From the NCBI RefSeq assembly GCF_014839805.1, contig NC_051121.1, positions 9,283,116-9,347,115 on the forward strand: DNA of 64,000 nt, written 5' to 3'. This document shows positions 34,932 through 46,995 of this stretch, piece after piece. Below the pieces are notes generated by a model. That model searched no databases and had not been told where the DNA came from. It saw only the letters and a program-made list of their open reading frames with translations. The position numbers and the translations under genes are program-made. The DNA is from Manduca sexta (lineage: Eukaryota > Arthropoda > Insecta > Lepidoptera > Sphingidae). The number at the start of each line of letters is the position of its first letter. Position 1 is the stretch's first letter.

Positions 34932-35475
34932 CAGTGTTTCTCAACGTGGGGCCCACGCCGCACAGGGGGGCAATTTAAACAGAATTTTCACACAACATCA
35001 CACACACACAACATCACGCATTTTATCCCCGAAGGGGTATGCAGAGGCGCAACCATGGCACCCACTTTTCGCCAAGTGTGTTCCGTCCCATGATGTGATA
35101 GGGGGCGAGCCTATCGCCATATCAGGCACAAATTCCAGACGCCGGGCTGATACTGAGCAGAAAAACCCAAATATCACTTTGCCCGACCAGGGATTCGAAC
35201 CCAGGACCTCAGAGCGCTGCCGTACCGCGCATGCAGTACAACTACGCCGCACAGGGGGGCAATTTGAACAGAATTTTCAGTTTTTCATTATTTGTTTTGA
35301 AATTTGACTTACGATGTTTTGATAACAATTTCATAGTGATTTTTTCCTAAAACTTATCATTTATGTTTCTTAAGGGAAAAAAACAATTTTTAAAGGTTAA
35401 AAATTATATATAAGGAGCATAAAAATTTTGGAAAAGTTAAGGTGGGGCATGGCCTAAAAAGGTTGGGGAACACTG
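34932..35475. mobile_element. hAT-like non-autonomous DNA transposon, split by a SINE D
   Basis: Ends are inverted: 'cagtgtttctcaac' at 34932 and, reversed, 'cagtgttccccaac' at 35475. They are flanked by 8-bp copies 'gtctagat' (34924-34931) and 'gtctagac' (35476-35483), one mismatch apart. CAGTG ends with an 8-bp target duplication are the hAT signature. No transposase is present. Confidence 0.82.
34991..35243 (-). mobile_element. SINE D copy nested in the hAT-like element
   Basis: A young-looking copy with B box 'gggttcgaatccct', body and a (TG)n-type tail. It is flanked by 36-bp copies of the host sequence (34955-34990 and 35244-35279) with one mismatch. A few bases overlap the SINE head. 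Confidence 0.9.
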
Positions 35476-35490
35476 GTCTAGACTTAGAAT

Positions 35491-35703
35491 GCTTTGGTGG
35501 CGTAATTGTATTGCGTGCGGAATGACTTCCCCGTTGTCTCAAGTTTGAATCCAGGGTCTAAAGTGATATTGGGTTTTTCAATGTGAAGTGTGAAATCCGT
35601 GACCGAAATACCGTGGGATGGAGTGCGTATGGTAAAAGGTGGGTGCATTAGTTAGGTCTCTGCCTACCACTTCGGGGACGAAAGGGTTTTAATGTGTGGG
35701 TGT
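35491..35703 (+). mobile_element. SINE D copy, diverged subfamily
   Basis: The head 'tttggtggcgtaattgtatt' and B box 'aagtttgaatccagg' are recognisable. It ends 'accacttcggggacgaaagg' and 'gtgtgggtgt'. It starts eight bases after the hAT-like element's target duplication. Confidence 0.8.
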
Positions 35704-35873
35704 AAAGTTGATATTTCCTACGTGTATTTTGTGATACAATTATAAATAAAAATAGGTATACATATGCGGAAAATCGGCCACACTTTCCTTACGAAATGTC
35801 ACTACAGTAAAGTTTCCTTCATATAGTAACATATTAAACTATTTTCAACACTCCGTGCTTCAAATTTACTCAC

Positions 35874-36069
35874 CATCCTTATAAAGATGATCAATGGAAC
35901 AATTTCTGGAATCCAATTTTGTCACAAATTGTCCATAATCATTCTGACCATAAAAATAATTGTAGCAACATGATTTGAAAGCATATTTGGCTTGAATAAC
36001 TTGCCAAGACTTCATTATAATCTTTAAATCGTCCTCGAAGTCAGTTAATAGTACGCTCACCAAATACAT
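35874..36069 (-). CDS. Candidate first coding exon, unknown protein
   Basis: On the minus strand an ATG with A at -3 opens a frame of 65 codons plus one base, ending at a consensus donor (GATG|GTGAGT); without splicing it stops two codons later. In-frame stops lie just upstream of the ATG, so it must be a true start or nothing. The peptide starts MYLVSVLLTDFEDDLKIIMK, has W22, adjacent cysteines at 34-35 (KSCCYNYFYG) and an N-glycosylation-type NCS at 56-58. The W-x2-IQ-x7-CC spacing loosely recalls the large outer loop of tetraspanins, but the CCG glycine is missing, so this is only a guess. A TATA-like 'tttataca' and a GC-rich block lie roughly 110-170 bp upstream. No second exon was found. 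Confidence 0.35.
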
Positions 36070-39000
36070 GATTCATTACTCATTAAAATTCATTGAATTC
36101 CGACAAAATAGATCCACAAGATTCCGAATGTACGTAGAAAAATCTCGTTTGGTGTTGTAATGGTAGAGGAAATTGTATAAAGTCGCGTTTACGCAAACCT
36201 GTGAGTCGGATGTGGACAATTACCGTGCCCCGCTCCCGCTCGTTCTGCTTTTAGTAGGCGAATACATAAAAACAATGAACGTAACGTCGGTAGTTGCGTC
36301 GATTATTTTAATTCGATTGTGAATGCTTTGTTCTCTCGCTTCTTGGCGGGTTTTGATTGTTCGTTCGGTTTTTAAAAAAAGAACGATGTTTTTTTTTGTT
36401 TTTATGTTACTTTTTGTTCTATTAAATATTATTTCTATATAAAGGAACATTTCGAGTTACGTGATTTTATATTAGGAATAATTACCGGTCATTATAAAAA
36501 CTGTAGGTGGATACGTCATCGCAAACACAAAACACATAACTCAAATATATAAGTTTTTATTACCACGTTATTTTATAAGTTAATATTTGAAAAATACGTT
36601 TACAAATATTATTTACGGTTAGTAATTACTTAATTTGAATCAATTTGGATTATATAACTATTCTTTTTTATGATGTTATATGTTGCGGTATTCAAATTGT
36701 ATTATTATGGATATATTTTTATACCCGATAAATGTAAGGTGGACATTTTATTCCGACGAATGCTTACGCAGAAGGAGCCGTGAGCAAACTCTGATTATAA
36801 ACGTTTAATACGCAACATAAGCAAAAAACTTAAATAAAATCAGCCAAAACTAACTCATTAAAACCTCATTTCTACACAGTTATTATTAATAACCTGTTTA
36901 TTGAAGAATACAATTTTTATTATCATTCTAAAACAAGAGCATTACGTATCATAATCGCGAATTACAATCGAATGCACGCAAACTATTACTATGCTAATAT
37001 TATTTTACAACTTACAACATTTTGCCTTAAGATCTAGTTGAAAGCTTGTATAGAATACGATTTTCACATCCTCTATAAAGAGAGAGCGGGGTTTATGATT
37101 CAGGAAAACGATAGTACATTGTATAACTTTATATATAGTTAGATAGAATATATAGTTGACCTATTGGTTGTTGGACATCCATTTTACATACAAATATGAT
37201 TTGTACATCTTCTATAAAATAACTTTATTTCTTATGTTTAAGAATGTTAGATATCAAAATTAAACTATTTTACGGATTTAATCAATGAACACCGATTCCT
37301 CCTGGGATGATTCATAAGGCTATTGAAATTAAAAACATTCAAATTTTAATAAAGAAGATGGTTGGGAGATTGCACAAGCCTTGAATCTTGTTCTATATTC
37401 AAATAAATCTATACTATGTTCTCATTCTGTGTAAATCGGATAGTCAACACTTAAGAAATAAAAATATATAAATTATTGTGAAATGCGGTCTTCGAAACCT
37501 CGGGAGAAAATTATAAAAAAAACCGCGATAGAATCGGAAATATAGTTTTATTCGATTAACCGAAAATAGTCAGAGAATAAGTCATTGCCTTTCTTTGCAA
37601 AAATACACAACTATAATGCTATATATACTTGCATACATATGTTTGCAAGTCATTGCACTTTGCTCATAACGTGGTTCAGTAGCAGAAAACTATATTAATT
37701 AACAACACAAAGCAAACTCATTCATTAATAATTAAATTTAAATCTGACACAGGAACTAAACAACACTTAGTTTTAAATCTAACTCGATAACCGATAATAT
37801 AAATGCGATAAACCCACTCTGAAGTTAACCATCCCAGCTCGGAATAAACCACTTAATCAGCTATAGCCGAAACCTGCATCGTTTCTGTAAATCAATCGGA
37901 TTTATTGAGTGGAACTGCGACGTCTGCCAGACTTTCTTTGGCATATCTAAGCCTGTTTATTTTTATGTAGTGTAGAACTGGTATTATGGTTTTCAATGAT
38001 TCCCTTGGGTGCCTTAGTCTACTTTTATTCTTGGACTTTTAGGCAAGCGGCGTGTCGGGAGCTATATTTTTAAGTATGTGTCAAATTATAATTACCTTTG
38101 TAAAAGTAAATAAATAAAATACAGAATTGAACCTTAATTCAAAGGAGTCAAAAACCGCAAACAATTAAATATAATCCCTTCAATATTCATATAATTTTCA
38201 TATTTAAAGAAGCCCTTCAAATTGGAAGTTTTAAAATGTTAGAAAATTACAAACAATTGGTTTTATAATATCCGTGAATCCTTTATTATAGATTTTTAAA
38301 TAAATAAAATAAAGGCGATAGAATCCACGGCGCGTGCCTAGTTTACGATAAACGGGGAGATATCAATTACAACGGTTTAATCTATCCTAACACTAAGTAT
38401 TGATAGATAGCGCGGACTTCGCCAATACACTTATCCTATAAATAGGAATTAATCCATTAAGGTTGTATACGGCGGAGTGATTATCAGGATTTAGAGATAC
38501 GGTTTTATATATTGTATAAACTGTAAGGACAATTATGGACCAAGGTATTGGGTACTGTATATTTTGTGTGCGGAATGTTGCGTGGATTGACGACTATTAT
38601 GATGATAAACCGAAACGCTGAATTTCCTTGATGCAAAATATAAACCTGATGAAAATATATTAAATTTTAATACGAACGTAAAAGAAAATATCGTAACCTA
38701 TCAACTGACAGTTATTTTAACTTGAATGTGTATAACGCGCACTAATATTGAGCCAGCTCTACGCCGGCCAAATTAAATGCTTTAATTAATTACGTAAACT
38801 CAAAATTACATTATTTCTAAGTTTATTGTAAAACAAAATTTTATTCTTCAATTCAAATTTTGGAATCGAATATTGAGTTAACTGTATGATAATTCATTAT
38901 AGAATTATGCGCATAAAATTGTTGTTCACGTACAAAAGCTTATCTTAAAATATCAGAAACTCACACAAATTATGCATCAATATAAGTTGCCATCAATGCA

Positions 39001-39218
39001 GACAATTCCTATGAAAATACAAACAACCGGACATTTGTTAGAAATCGAAGTTGTACCGGTTGGAAAACGTGGTCTACGTGGGAATCACTCCTCGTACCTG
39101 CTATTAGAAATGTCATTTTAAATGAATAAAATACCACTTACGTTTTTTTTAAGAATTTGAGTTATGTGATTTATGATAAAGTATAAAGTAAATTGTTAAA
39201 TTAATTAAAAATAGCTGT
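36070..39218. other. Longest repeat-poor stretch, no gene seen
   Basis: Mostly AT-rich. GC-richer patches at 36220-36370 and 38310-38480 carry no supported exon and could be regulatory DNA. A phrase near 36761-36795 ('gaaggagccgtgagcaaa') may be a decayed Helitron 3' end. No SINE was recognised, which is unusual for this window. Confidence 0.45.
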
Positions 39219-39432
39219 ATACTCGCTTTTGAAGCTTAGCCCGCGTGAACATGTTTTCCGAGATAAAAGTCCATTTATATATTATCCCGGGATATTTAGT
39301 AGCCTATATCCTTCCCAGGGATTTAAACTATCTCCATACTAAATTTCATAAAAATCCGTTCAGTAGATTTTGAGAAAATCGATAACATAGAGACAGACAG
39401 AAAAGGGGACTTTGTTTTATAATATGTTTAGA
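39219..39432 (-). mobile_element. Non-autonomous Helitron, decayed 3' end
   Basis: On the minus strand it starts TCTAAACATATTATAAAAC, then 'aaagtccccttttctgtctg' and 'ctactgaacggatttttatg'. It ends near 'gggctaagcttcaaaagcga', a damaged form of the hairpin-CTAG end. Confidence 0.75.
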
Positions 39433-40790
39433 TTTTTTATATTTACGTATTTTTCGCGACATCTATATTTTATTATCGACCTCGTAACATAAGATACATT
39501 TACAAATAATTGTACAACAAAGTTAATCAATTACAAAATAAAATCATTTGATATAAATCTATATCATTCCGATACCCTACAATATTCTTTTCATACACAG
39601 GAAGTAAACTAGACAAAAGGAAAACGTCACTACCTAGCCTATCTCATTAAATTTAAATAAAGAACCGTGAAAAAAAAAAACAATCGATTCCAAATGCCGA
39701 TATCATTTCTTGTCTCTACTTAATTCATTAACCATGAAAATAAAACAAAAAGTCAAGTTCCCGCCGGCCATTCATATCGGTCGTAAAAAACGATACAATG
39801 TATTAACTATATACAAAAACTCGCGGTCCAGATTGACATCTGTCTGTCTGTAGCTAGTACGGTCGGTTGGACAGAATCAGGTATTACAATTAAATTAAAA
39901 ATCACTCAAGAGCCATCGATAACACTCGGTACCGTTAGCAGAAATGATTACAATTAGTTTTGTGTTTGAATGTTGCTGCGTGAAATGAAAAATGTATGTG
40001 TACGTATATGAAATTTACTTTTATTTTTGTAAAACAATGATCATAATAACAAAGTGATAAATTATCTAACATATTTTGTAATAATACCTTAAAAAATATT
40101 CAGAAACCCTCAGTAGTGGGCTTAGTAGGCATTATAATTTGATATAATGCCTTTGAATTAATTGATGGCAATAATGTCCTCATGCATAATATTAGTAGAC
40201 AACTTTAACGTATGACAATACTATTTTCAATACTTAAACTCATTCTGTTGTCTTTTTTGATATATAGGGTCAATGACACATATATCTGCGAAAATTTTTA
40301 GAACCTCACCTAAAATGTAGCCAAAATGTAGCGATGCTTCCATAGTTAGTTTATGGCAATTTTATTTCAACAATAAAAATAATGCGAATTTACGACATTT
40401 TTGCTGCCAAAACATTTGATATTTTTTGGTAAACTAGATCTTTTACCATTCTGTATAATGAAATGTTTAAACTTTAAAAAACGAATTGTAATAACTTTTT
40501 ATTACCAAATTAAGTCAAAGAAAAAACAATGCATGAAATTACGTTTTTAGTTTATTGTTTAGACATTAAGGTTTGAAATAAAATATAAGAAATATCGGTT
40601 CACATGAAAAATGTACACATAATTACCTTAGAAGTAATATTGCATTTTAAATTGAGAATATAATATTAAAAATCATAATACCGAACTAATGTACCTTAAC
40701 ATTAAAGAGAAAATTATAAAATAGTTATCACATGAATAATAAATACTCCAGTATCTTGCTTATTGATGTTACCATTAGACATAATAGAAT
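39433..40790. other. AT-rich stretch, one moderate-GC patch
   Basis: The patch at about 39765-39960 is GC-richer with no supported open frame. 40000-40760 is very AT-rich. Nothing else recognised. Confidence 0.45.
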
Positions 40791-40844
40791 TTTTGTCACC
40801 AACTTTTTTACCGACCGTACGCAACAGCAACAGCAATCCGCGGT

Positions 40845-41021
40845 ATGCGTCGGTTTCCATTGTGGCTGGTGGTGGTGACCACTTTCTACACCTGCGCGGA
40901 GGTGTCACATTGCCCAACGCGACCGTCCGTCCGCGGTTTTATCTTTACTAATGCGGGCAGACGTACGAAATGGAACGTTTCCTTTCTAAATATTGGATTG
41001 ATATTGGCTACTGTGGTTTAA
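40845..41021 (+). CDS. 58-codon ORF with signal-peptide-like start
   Basis: The ORF lies in a sharp GC-rich island (about 40795-40975) inside very AT-rich DNA. The first residues MRRFPLWLVVVTTFYTCAEV have a basic n-region (RR), a hydrophobic core at residues 4-15 and a plausible cleavage after TCA. It continues SHCPTRPSVRGF before becoming AT-rich near the stop. This is what a first exon of a secreted or membrane protein looks like, but no strong donor was found before the frame decays. G at -3 of the ATG is acceptable. The minus strand also has an open frame here starting METDAYRGLLLLLRTV, so the strand is not settled. Family unknown. Confidence 0.28.
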   Translation: MRRFPLWLVVVTTFYTCAEVSHCPTRPSVRGFIFTNAGRRTKWNVSFLNIGLILATVV

Positions 41022-41113
41022 TATTTGTGTTGAATCATTAGTCTCCTTTATTATAATATTTATGTACCTAATTGTTATAATTTAGTCTTTTTAAGTATTT
41101 GTTTTTGCTTCGA

Positions 41114-41388
41114 ATGACGAGACGAGCTTGCCGTTCGGCTGATGGTAAGCGATACGACTGCCCGTAAACAGTAGATACACCATACAACACCTAGAATTAC
41201 AAAGTATTGTTTGGCATTCCAATGTGTTTGCTTGAGACATGAGATGTTAAATCTTATTATGTCCAGTAGTTACACTGGCTACAATCTCCTTCAAACCGAA
41301 ACACAACAGTGACTACACTCTGCTGGCGGCAGAAATAGACATTGCGGTGGTACCTACCCAGGCGGACTCTCACATATAAGAGACTTAT
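41114..41388 (-). mobile_element. Family B retroposon, near full length
   Basis: The plus strand starts 'tgacgagacgagcttgccg' and ends 'cggactctcacatataagag', the reverse complement of the sense element. A weak T-rich run precedes it (the A tail). Internal 'tggtacctacccaggcgg' is conserved. Confidence 0.85.
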
Positions 41389-41565
41389 CAGTATAAATAC
41401 ATCCTTAATACGTAATACGTAACTGTAAACGCTTTTAACTTACGTTATACTTTAACTTTGTAACTAAAATAGCTGTAGAATACTGTAAAACGTTTATAAG
41501 TGAACTCTTTGCGTAAAGAGAGCGGGTCAAACAGCATCCTCAATAAAGTGTTAATTTTATAGACC

Positions 41566-41746
41566 TGGGGCCTTATTCTCTATCCCGCACGTTATTTTGA
41601 CAGTGCGTAACAAGCACGTAACACAACGCATCATGTTTAGGACTATAGAAATTTGGTTTACAGAATACCATTCCACGCACATTTCTCGAAGATAACATGA
41701 CACGGTCGCGGTACGCGTTTACACTATCATACAGAATAAGGGCCCT
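41566..41746. mobile_element. MITE with GGGGCCTTATTCT ends
   Basis: Left end 'ggggccttattctctat' and right end, reversed, 'agggcccttattctgtat' form short inverted repeats. The interior has no coding capacity. The phrase order matches a MITE common in Lepidoptera, from memory. Target duplication unclear. Confidence 0.65.
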
Positions 41747-42880
41747 GTTACTGTCATGGCGTATTTTTATTTTGGTATGATACAATGACTGTTGTAGTTG
41801 GTTTGGTTATATAAACTGGAATAATAAAACTGAGTTCGATGTTCTAAGACCAGTTTTCCGAACGTCTTCTCCTAGCTTTAAATGAAATGAAATAATATAT
41901 TTGAACCTGTAAAATGTTATACATTACTTAGATTCTGTCAATATTAATTCTACCATCAGTTCGAGAAGTAGTTCTCACCAGAGAAGAAAAGGCAAAAAAC
42001 TATGGTTTTGCTCTTTTCAAAATCAGTTTAAGATATAAACTACAGTTCGTGATACAGAGAAAGAAAAAAATACAATTGTTTTTGTTGTTGTTTAAAACAG
42101 TTTATTTACTCATGTCTGTCTCCTGTTGAACACAGGTCTTTCGGCTTAATATGGTTACTTGGGATTTGGTCATTGGCCACGACAGTCCAATAAATGTATT
42201 GCAAGATCCTCCCTAGTTCTCCAGCTTTTGCATCATGTCCAGCTGATGGCTGCCCAGGATGAGATAAATGTTGACAGAACTTGATACGTCACAAACCAAA
42301 AATATATTTTATCAAAACTTAATTACACAACTATTGTGCAATATATTTTGGTATAATATGCATCATGAGTCAAAAAATCTAATTGGAATAGAAATCTGAA
42401 TATTGTAATTTACACAAACTCCCTAAAACTACAGGGTTGTAGATTAAATCAATTCTAAGCAGGTGTTGACTAAATAGCTGATATTTTAATTTCGCAGAAA
42501 ACTTGAATATGAATTTTGGAGATACATTAACTTCTACGACTATGAATATTCTACCAAACAAAGCTATAATATTAGTATTACAAATAAAACCATAAATAAT
42601 AATCATTTTATGACTAACACCAAAACATGGTTAATCTGCATATTTTAAGCTACTTGAATAACGGCCATGTGAATACAAGTTTTAGATACTAACATAAACA
42701 ATTAATTATGTGCAGTTCTATAAGCTTCTTAGCTTTCTCATCTCGGAGAATATCGTCGTCTCAACAATCACGAGTGAAAGTTACTTTTATTGATAGTTTT
42801 TTGTGAGTGTGTAGACACTAGTTTCGACCAAATAAATTTTGAAATTAATAATGAGTTCTGTTAATTGAAAACTGTTGTAT
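41747..42880. other. Unassigned stretch, possible LINE scrap
   Basis: The patch 42105-42260 is GC-richer and includes 'actcatgtctgtctcctgtt'. It may be a decayed LINE fragment, but no frame supports this. The rest is AT-rich. Confidence 0.35.
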
Positions 42881-43179
42881 ATATAATATCAGCCCTGTAT
42901 AATATACTGTCCCACTATTGGGCACGGGCCTCCTCTACTACTGAGAGGGATTAGGCCTCAGTTCACCACACCAGCCTAGTGCGAATGGGTAGACTTCACA
43001 CAACCTCGAAATTCCTGTAGAGAACTTCTCAGGTATGCAGGTTTCCCCGCAATGTTTTTCTTCACTGTTAAAGCAAGCGATAATTCACAAAGAATACACA
43101 CATAATTTTTTAGAAAAATCAGAGGTGCGGACATTCGTCTCGGCAGTCCGTTCCACAACCAACTAGGCTATTGCCGCTT
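42881..43179 (-). mobile_element. SINE A copy with deletion over the B box
   Basis: Head and tail are present. The segment with the B box and 'cccaagggcacac' is deleted (about 25 bp), so this copy has lost its internal promoter B box. Confidence 0.9.
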
Positions 43180-44387
43180 ATACCTGATAGATTTCACCTG
43201 ATTTCATTTTGTTTTAATAAATTATTAAACACGTATAATACTCAAATCAGAAAGAATTGATATACGTAGCATACCACATAATTATTTTGATATATGATGT
43301 AGCCGCGAAAATGATTGATAAATTAATAATGCAGGACGCGAAGACGCTTCTAATCAATCGAATATTACAAACATTGTTTAAACCATGTTCGTCTAGTTAT
43401 CAGTAGCAAATATTTGGCCTTCACTATCGACTTACGGATAATATATGTGGCATTGAAGAACACGTGACTAAAAGAATATAGGATAAAGAAATTCTATCAA
43501 AAGTAAGAAAATTGAAGCAGATGCTAGTAATAAATCTAAATGAGATAAAGAAAACAATAACAATAAAAGGGCACTAATTGTTAACACAAATAATTCCAAT
43601 AATTACACAAAAACATCTTCATTAACGTAAATCTGAGTTCCGTTCAATTAACACGACAAAACCAACAGGTTTCCTTTACAACAACTATAACGTCGTAAAC
43701 ATAGTAAGAGTTTAAATTTTACAGTTTTATGTCTGTCAATCAAGCCGGGTCATTAAATCTATACCCCACAATATAATGTTAGATATTTAAATACTTTCAA
43801 CGAAACAGCTCCCAAAGGCTATGCGTTAATGTACAGTACACCGTTACGTCTAATCACTCCAACTGTAAGGTATAATTTTGCAAATGGTCGGGTTATACGT
43901 AGGTAGCGGACATTATGAAAGTAATTACTCATATAGTTATAGCCGCTGTAGATCCTTATCTATAGATGTTATCTCTTAGGTTGTATCGAACTTTTGGTAG
44001 ATAGAACTTGTTTTGGATGTGTTTATATTGTCTTAGTTGTAGATCATGCTTCTGCTTTAAACGTGATATTCACTTTTGAGAAATAATCTTTTGTCTATTT
44101 AGGTTTTCTTATTACCACTGCGATGACTTCTATTGGTTTCGTTACTTCTGTCTCTTTAGCATCAGTCTTCGGGTTATATGTGGTGGTATTAATTGCCTTT
44201 TGGATAGTATGCTAGAGTCCGAATAGCTAATTAATGTCTATATCTGCTGTAAAGCAGTATAGTGGAAGTACCGTTTACGGTTTGAAGAACATTGTAACTA
44301 GCGTAAATTTTAATTATTTTTTCTGTACTGTTGTGACTTTTACCATCAGCCGAGATGCGTGGTGATCTCGACTTTCAATTATATCAC
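43180..44387. other. AT-rich stretch, no gene seen
   Basis: No exon-like block and no recognised repeat was found. Confidence 0.5.
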
Positions 44388-44562
44388 ACTCATGTTTTAT
44401 ATCCCTGACAGAGGTGATACTGGTGTACACACTTTCTACCACGTGTATTCCGTCCCATGATGTGATAGCGATCTTATCGCCATATCGAGTACAAATTCCA
44501 GACTCCGTACTGAGTAAAAAACCCAATATCCTGACTCGGAGATCAAATCTGAGACCTCAGTT
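44388..44562 (-). mobile_element. SINE D, 5' truncated and diverged
   Basis: Blocks 'cccatgatgtgatagcg', 'cgccatatcgagtacaaat' and 'ccagactccgtactgagt' are in order. A decayed B box 'agatttgatctcc' remains; the A box is lost. Confidence 0.75.
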
Positions 44563-45074
44563 GTATAAATATTTCTATCCAAGACGCAAGCATATATTTA
44601 AGAGTTACAACTTATAATTACAATAAATACTGTTAGTTCAACAAATATTGGTTTTTTCACTATGATATACGCGCTCTAACATATTTTTATTTCTAATTAT
44701 GGAATTAGTTTTTGTTTGCCAGTTTGTGTAGATCAAGTTTACCGGTTGTTTTATGAATTCACATCAGTTTTGTTAAGTAACAGGAAATGATTAGCCAAGT
44801 TGACAGTTAAGACATTACTTTGTGATTTGTTTTACTGATAGGTTCTAAAGTAATTAGCCTTTAGTTTTATTAATTAACCTTCAAAAGTGCTACATAAGTG
44901 CAGCGTTAAGCTATACGCATTTAATGTTTCTTTTTTATTTATAATTCAATGCTATTTCAGACCTTATATTGTTAATATAGGGAATTCAAATTCATATTAA
45001 TAACTAACATGAGTTTGATAATAGGGTACCGGACTCATTTTTGTTCTTTACTATTATCAAATATTTACATAATA

Positions 45075-45370
45075 TAAATTATAACTCAGAAGGAATTATT
45101 AAAATCCCGTAAAAAATCAACAAGTTATAAGTCTTTGAATTTCGGTGGAAGGGGTAATTAACAAGAAACAGAAAAGAGACGAAATATCCACATGTGACGT
45201 CATCGGGAATTACGACGCGTGCGAAAAAAAGATGAAGCGATATCCCCACATCGCGCCCACTTCTGCACATTACAATATTTTAAATATGAATTACTCGCTC
45301 ATTTTTTATCCAATTTTTATGCAGTTTTCGTAGGAGTGCTTCTTTTTCGTATTATAAACCATTACATATA
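45075..45370. repeat. Family K repeat carrying a perfect TGACGTCA
   Basis: It shares an ordered set of blocks with 50985-51290: 'gtgacgtcat', 'gcg..aaa', 'cgatatccccac', 'aatatgaat.actcgctc', 'caatttttatgc'. TGACGTCA is at 45195-45202. The 62-codon frame through it is not gene evidence. Confidence 0.6.
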
Positions 45371-45542
45371 GAATAATGTACAAAATCACGCATAGGCCGG
45401 TCCCCTATTATGTATATTAAGTTAAATAGATATGTAGTTATCCTTTGTATTATTGTTTTTATAAATATTTTACGAATAGGAATTATTATACTTGAATTAT
45501 ACAGAAATATTGTCCGTTAAATGCTTTTTTACTGCAAATGGA

Positions 45543-46040
45543 ACGACGAGGCGAGCATGTCGATCGTCTAATAGTAAACGGTACAACTGTCTATAAACAA
45601 CACCATACAGGACTGTGAAGAATCGTTCCTTCCTAACCGAATTTCAGCCACGGTAGCCAATCTTAACATACATCAGACAAGTAAGCAGGAGATATTATAA
45701 TGCACAAGTGTGGATGCAATACACAGTTGCACTCTCTGTTCCTTCACTCTCATAGTCCGGTGAGACGGCAGTCCAACATGCCCGGAGAGAGATCAGGCGT
45801 AAGACCAAAGGCTTTACGTGCTGTCCGAGGTACAGGGGTATCAACTCATGACTAAGTAACTTTAAAGATGGAAAAACCTAGACACAAAAATTTGTCCGTG
45901 ATTGGAACTTAGGACCTCAGCGTGTTAGTCGTACTCCTACCTTGTACAATTACAACTACGCCATCAAGGCAGACAAATGTAAATAATAAAATATTCCACT
46001 GCGTTCATCACTCTGAGACATAAGATGTTACATAATGCAT
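45543..46040 (-). mobile_element. Family B retroposon split by a second element
   Basis: The plus strand shows the family B 3' part (reverse) at 45543-45615 ('acgacgaggcgagcatgtcg') and its continuation at 45988-46040 ('tattccactgcgttcatcac'). The 370 bp between them are family H. Confidence 0.65.
45616..45984 (-). mobile_element. Family H repeat inserted in family B
   Basis: It includes 'gcaggagatattataatgc', 'tgcactctctgttccttcac' and 'ggctttacgtgctgtccgag'. The minus-strand end has 'tggcgtagttgtaattg' and a decayed B box, so it is tRNA-headed on the minus strand. The phrases match a very common lepidopteran repeat, from memory. Confidence 0.65.
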
Positions 46041-46864
46041 TCGATGCACATCCGTAAAATATTTTAAGATGAATGAACAACATGTTTCATGATCAATTCA
46101 CGCCACACCTCAAACCAAACAGAAATCTATACACATGAACTACTTAAAACTAATGATACACTAAGATTTACGTCCGGCAGATGAGAGTATACAACCAATA
46201 AATTAAAATTTTCATTTACACTTCAAAGGTCGGTGAAAGCACTGGTATTTCGCCACCGACCAAACTTACAATCAAATTGAAAACTAAAATAATGGTGCCA
46301 CTAACACAAGATAGGCGTGTCAGCCTCCGCTCCAGGGTCCAAGTGTTTATTGATATTTTATAAATAATGAACCTGTAAAATGAAAAGCTATTCTAAATTA
46401 TGACAGTACGATATAGCAATTTGGGCGTCACAATAATACATTTAATACGATATTTCATAATTGAAACAATACGAATGGTGGTAATAAATTTGGATACTGT
46501 CCGACGTTTAATAGAGTAGGCTTGTACCGCGTTGGTGGTCGGTAAGATAGATGTGCCTGTTTTGATGTAATTTTTACTAATGATTATTCATTTTTTAAGA
46601 ATTAATACGTTTAATTTCTATTATAAATTTTATTGACTGTTACGTTTAATATTTGTTAAACTACATTACTTAAATACGATGTTTCTTTATTGTGTTGTGC
46701 TATAAGTGTACAAGAGTATTTTAATATTGTCTTATTAATAAAACTATGTACTTGTCTTTTAAAAAACAATAGTTTGGTTTTTAAGTTATTTAAACCATAG
46801 CTGGAGATTAAAAAACGTGTTGTTTTAAAAAAAGGATTTTTAATTTTGTACGATCTAATGCTAA
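46041..46864. other. AT-rich stretch, no gene seen
   Basis: Nothing beyond AT-rich sequence and a few moderate-GC patches (46200-46340) was recognised. Confidence 0.5.
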
Positions 46865-46995
46865 TAGTATTACACGCAGAGAAAATACGGGCAATATCAT
46901 ACTTTCAGTCAGAAATACATCCACACACAAAAATGATCAAATATTTGAAAATGAATACTGAATTTTTTGACGAAAATATTTTTTGATTTTAGGCA
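46865..46995. repeat. Family G repeat
   Basis: It matches 17395-17545 in block order, best at 'actttcagtcagaaatac'. Ends undefined. Confidence 0.45.

Noticed and set aside
34998..35307. Overlapping 84- and 70-codon frames, and the similar pair at 62215-62596
   Set aside because: They are the same SINE D read in both directions; matching peptides in both places only reflect the repeat.
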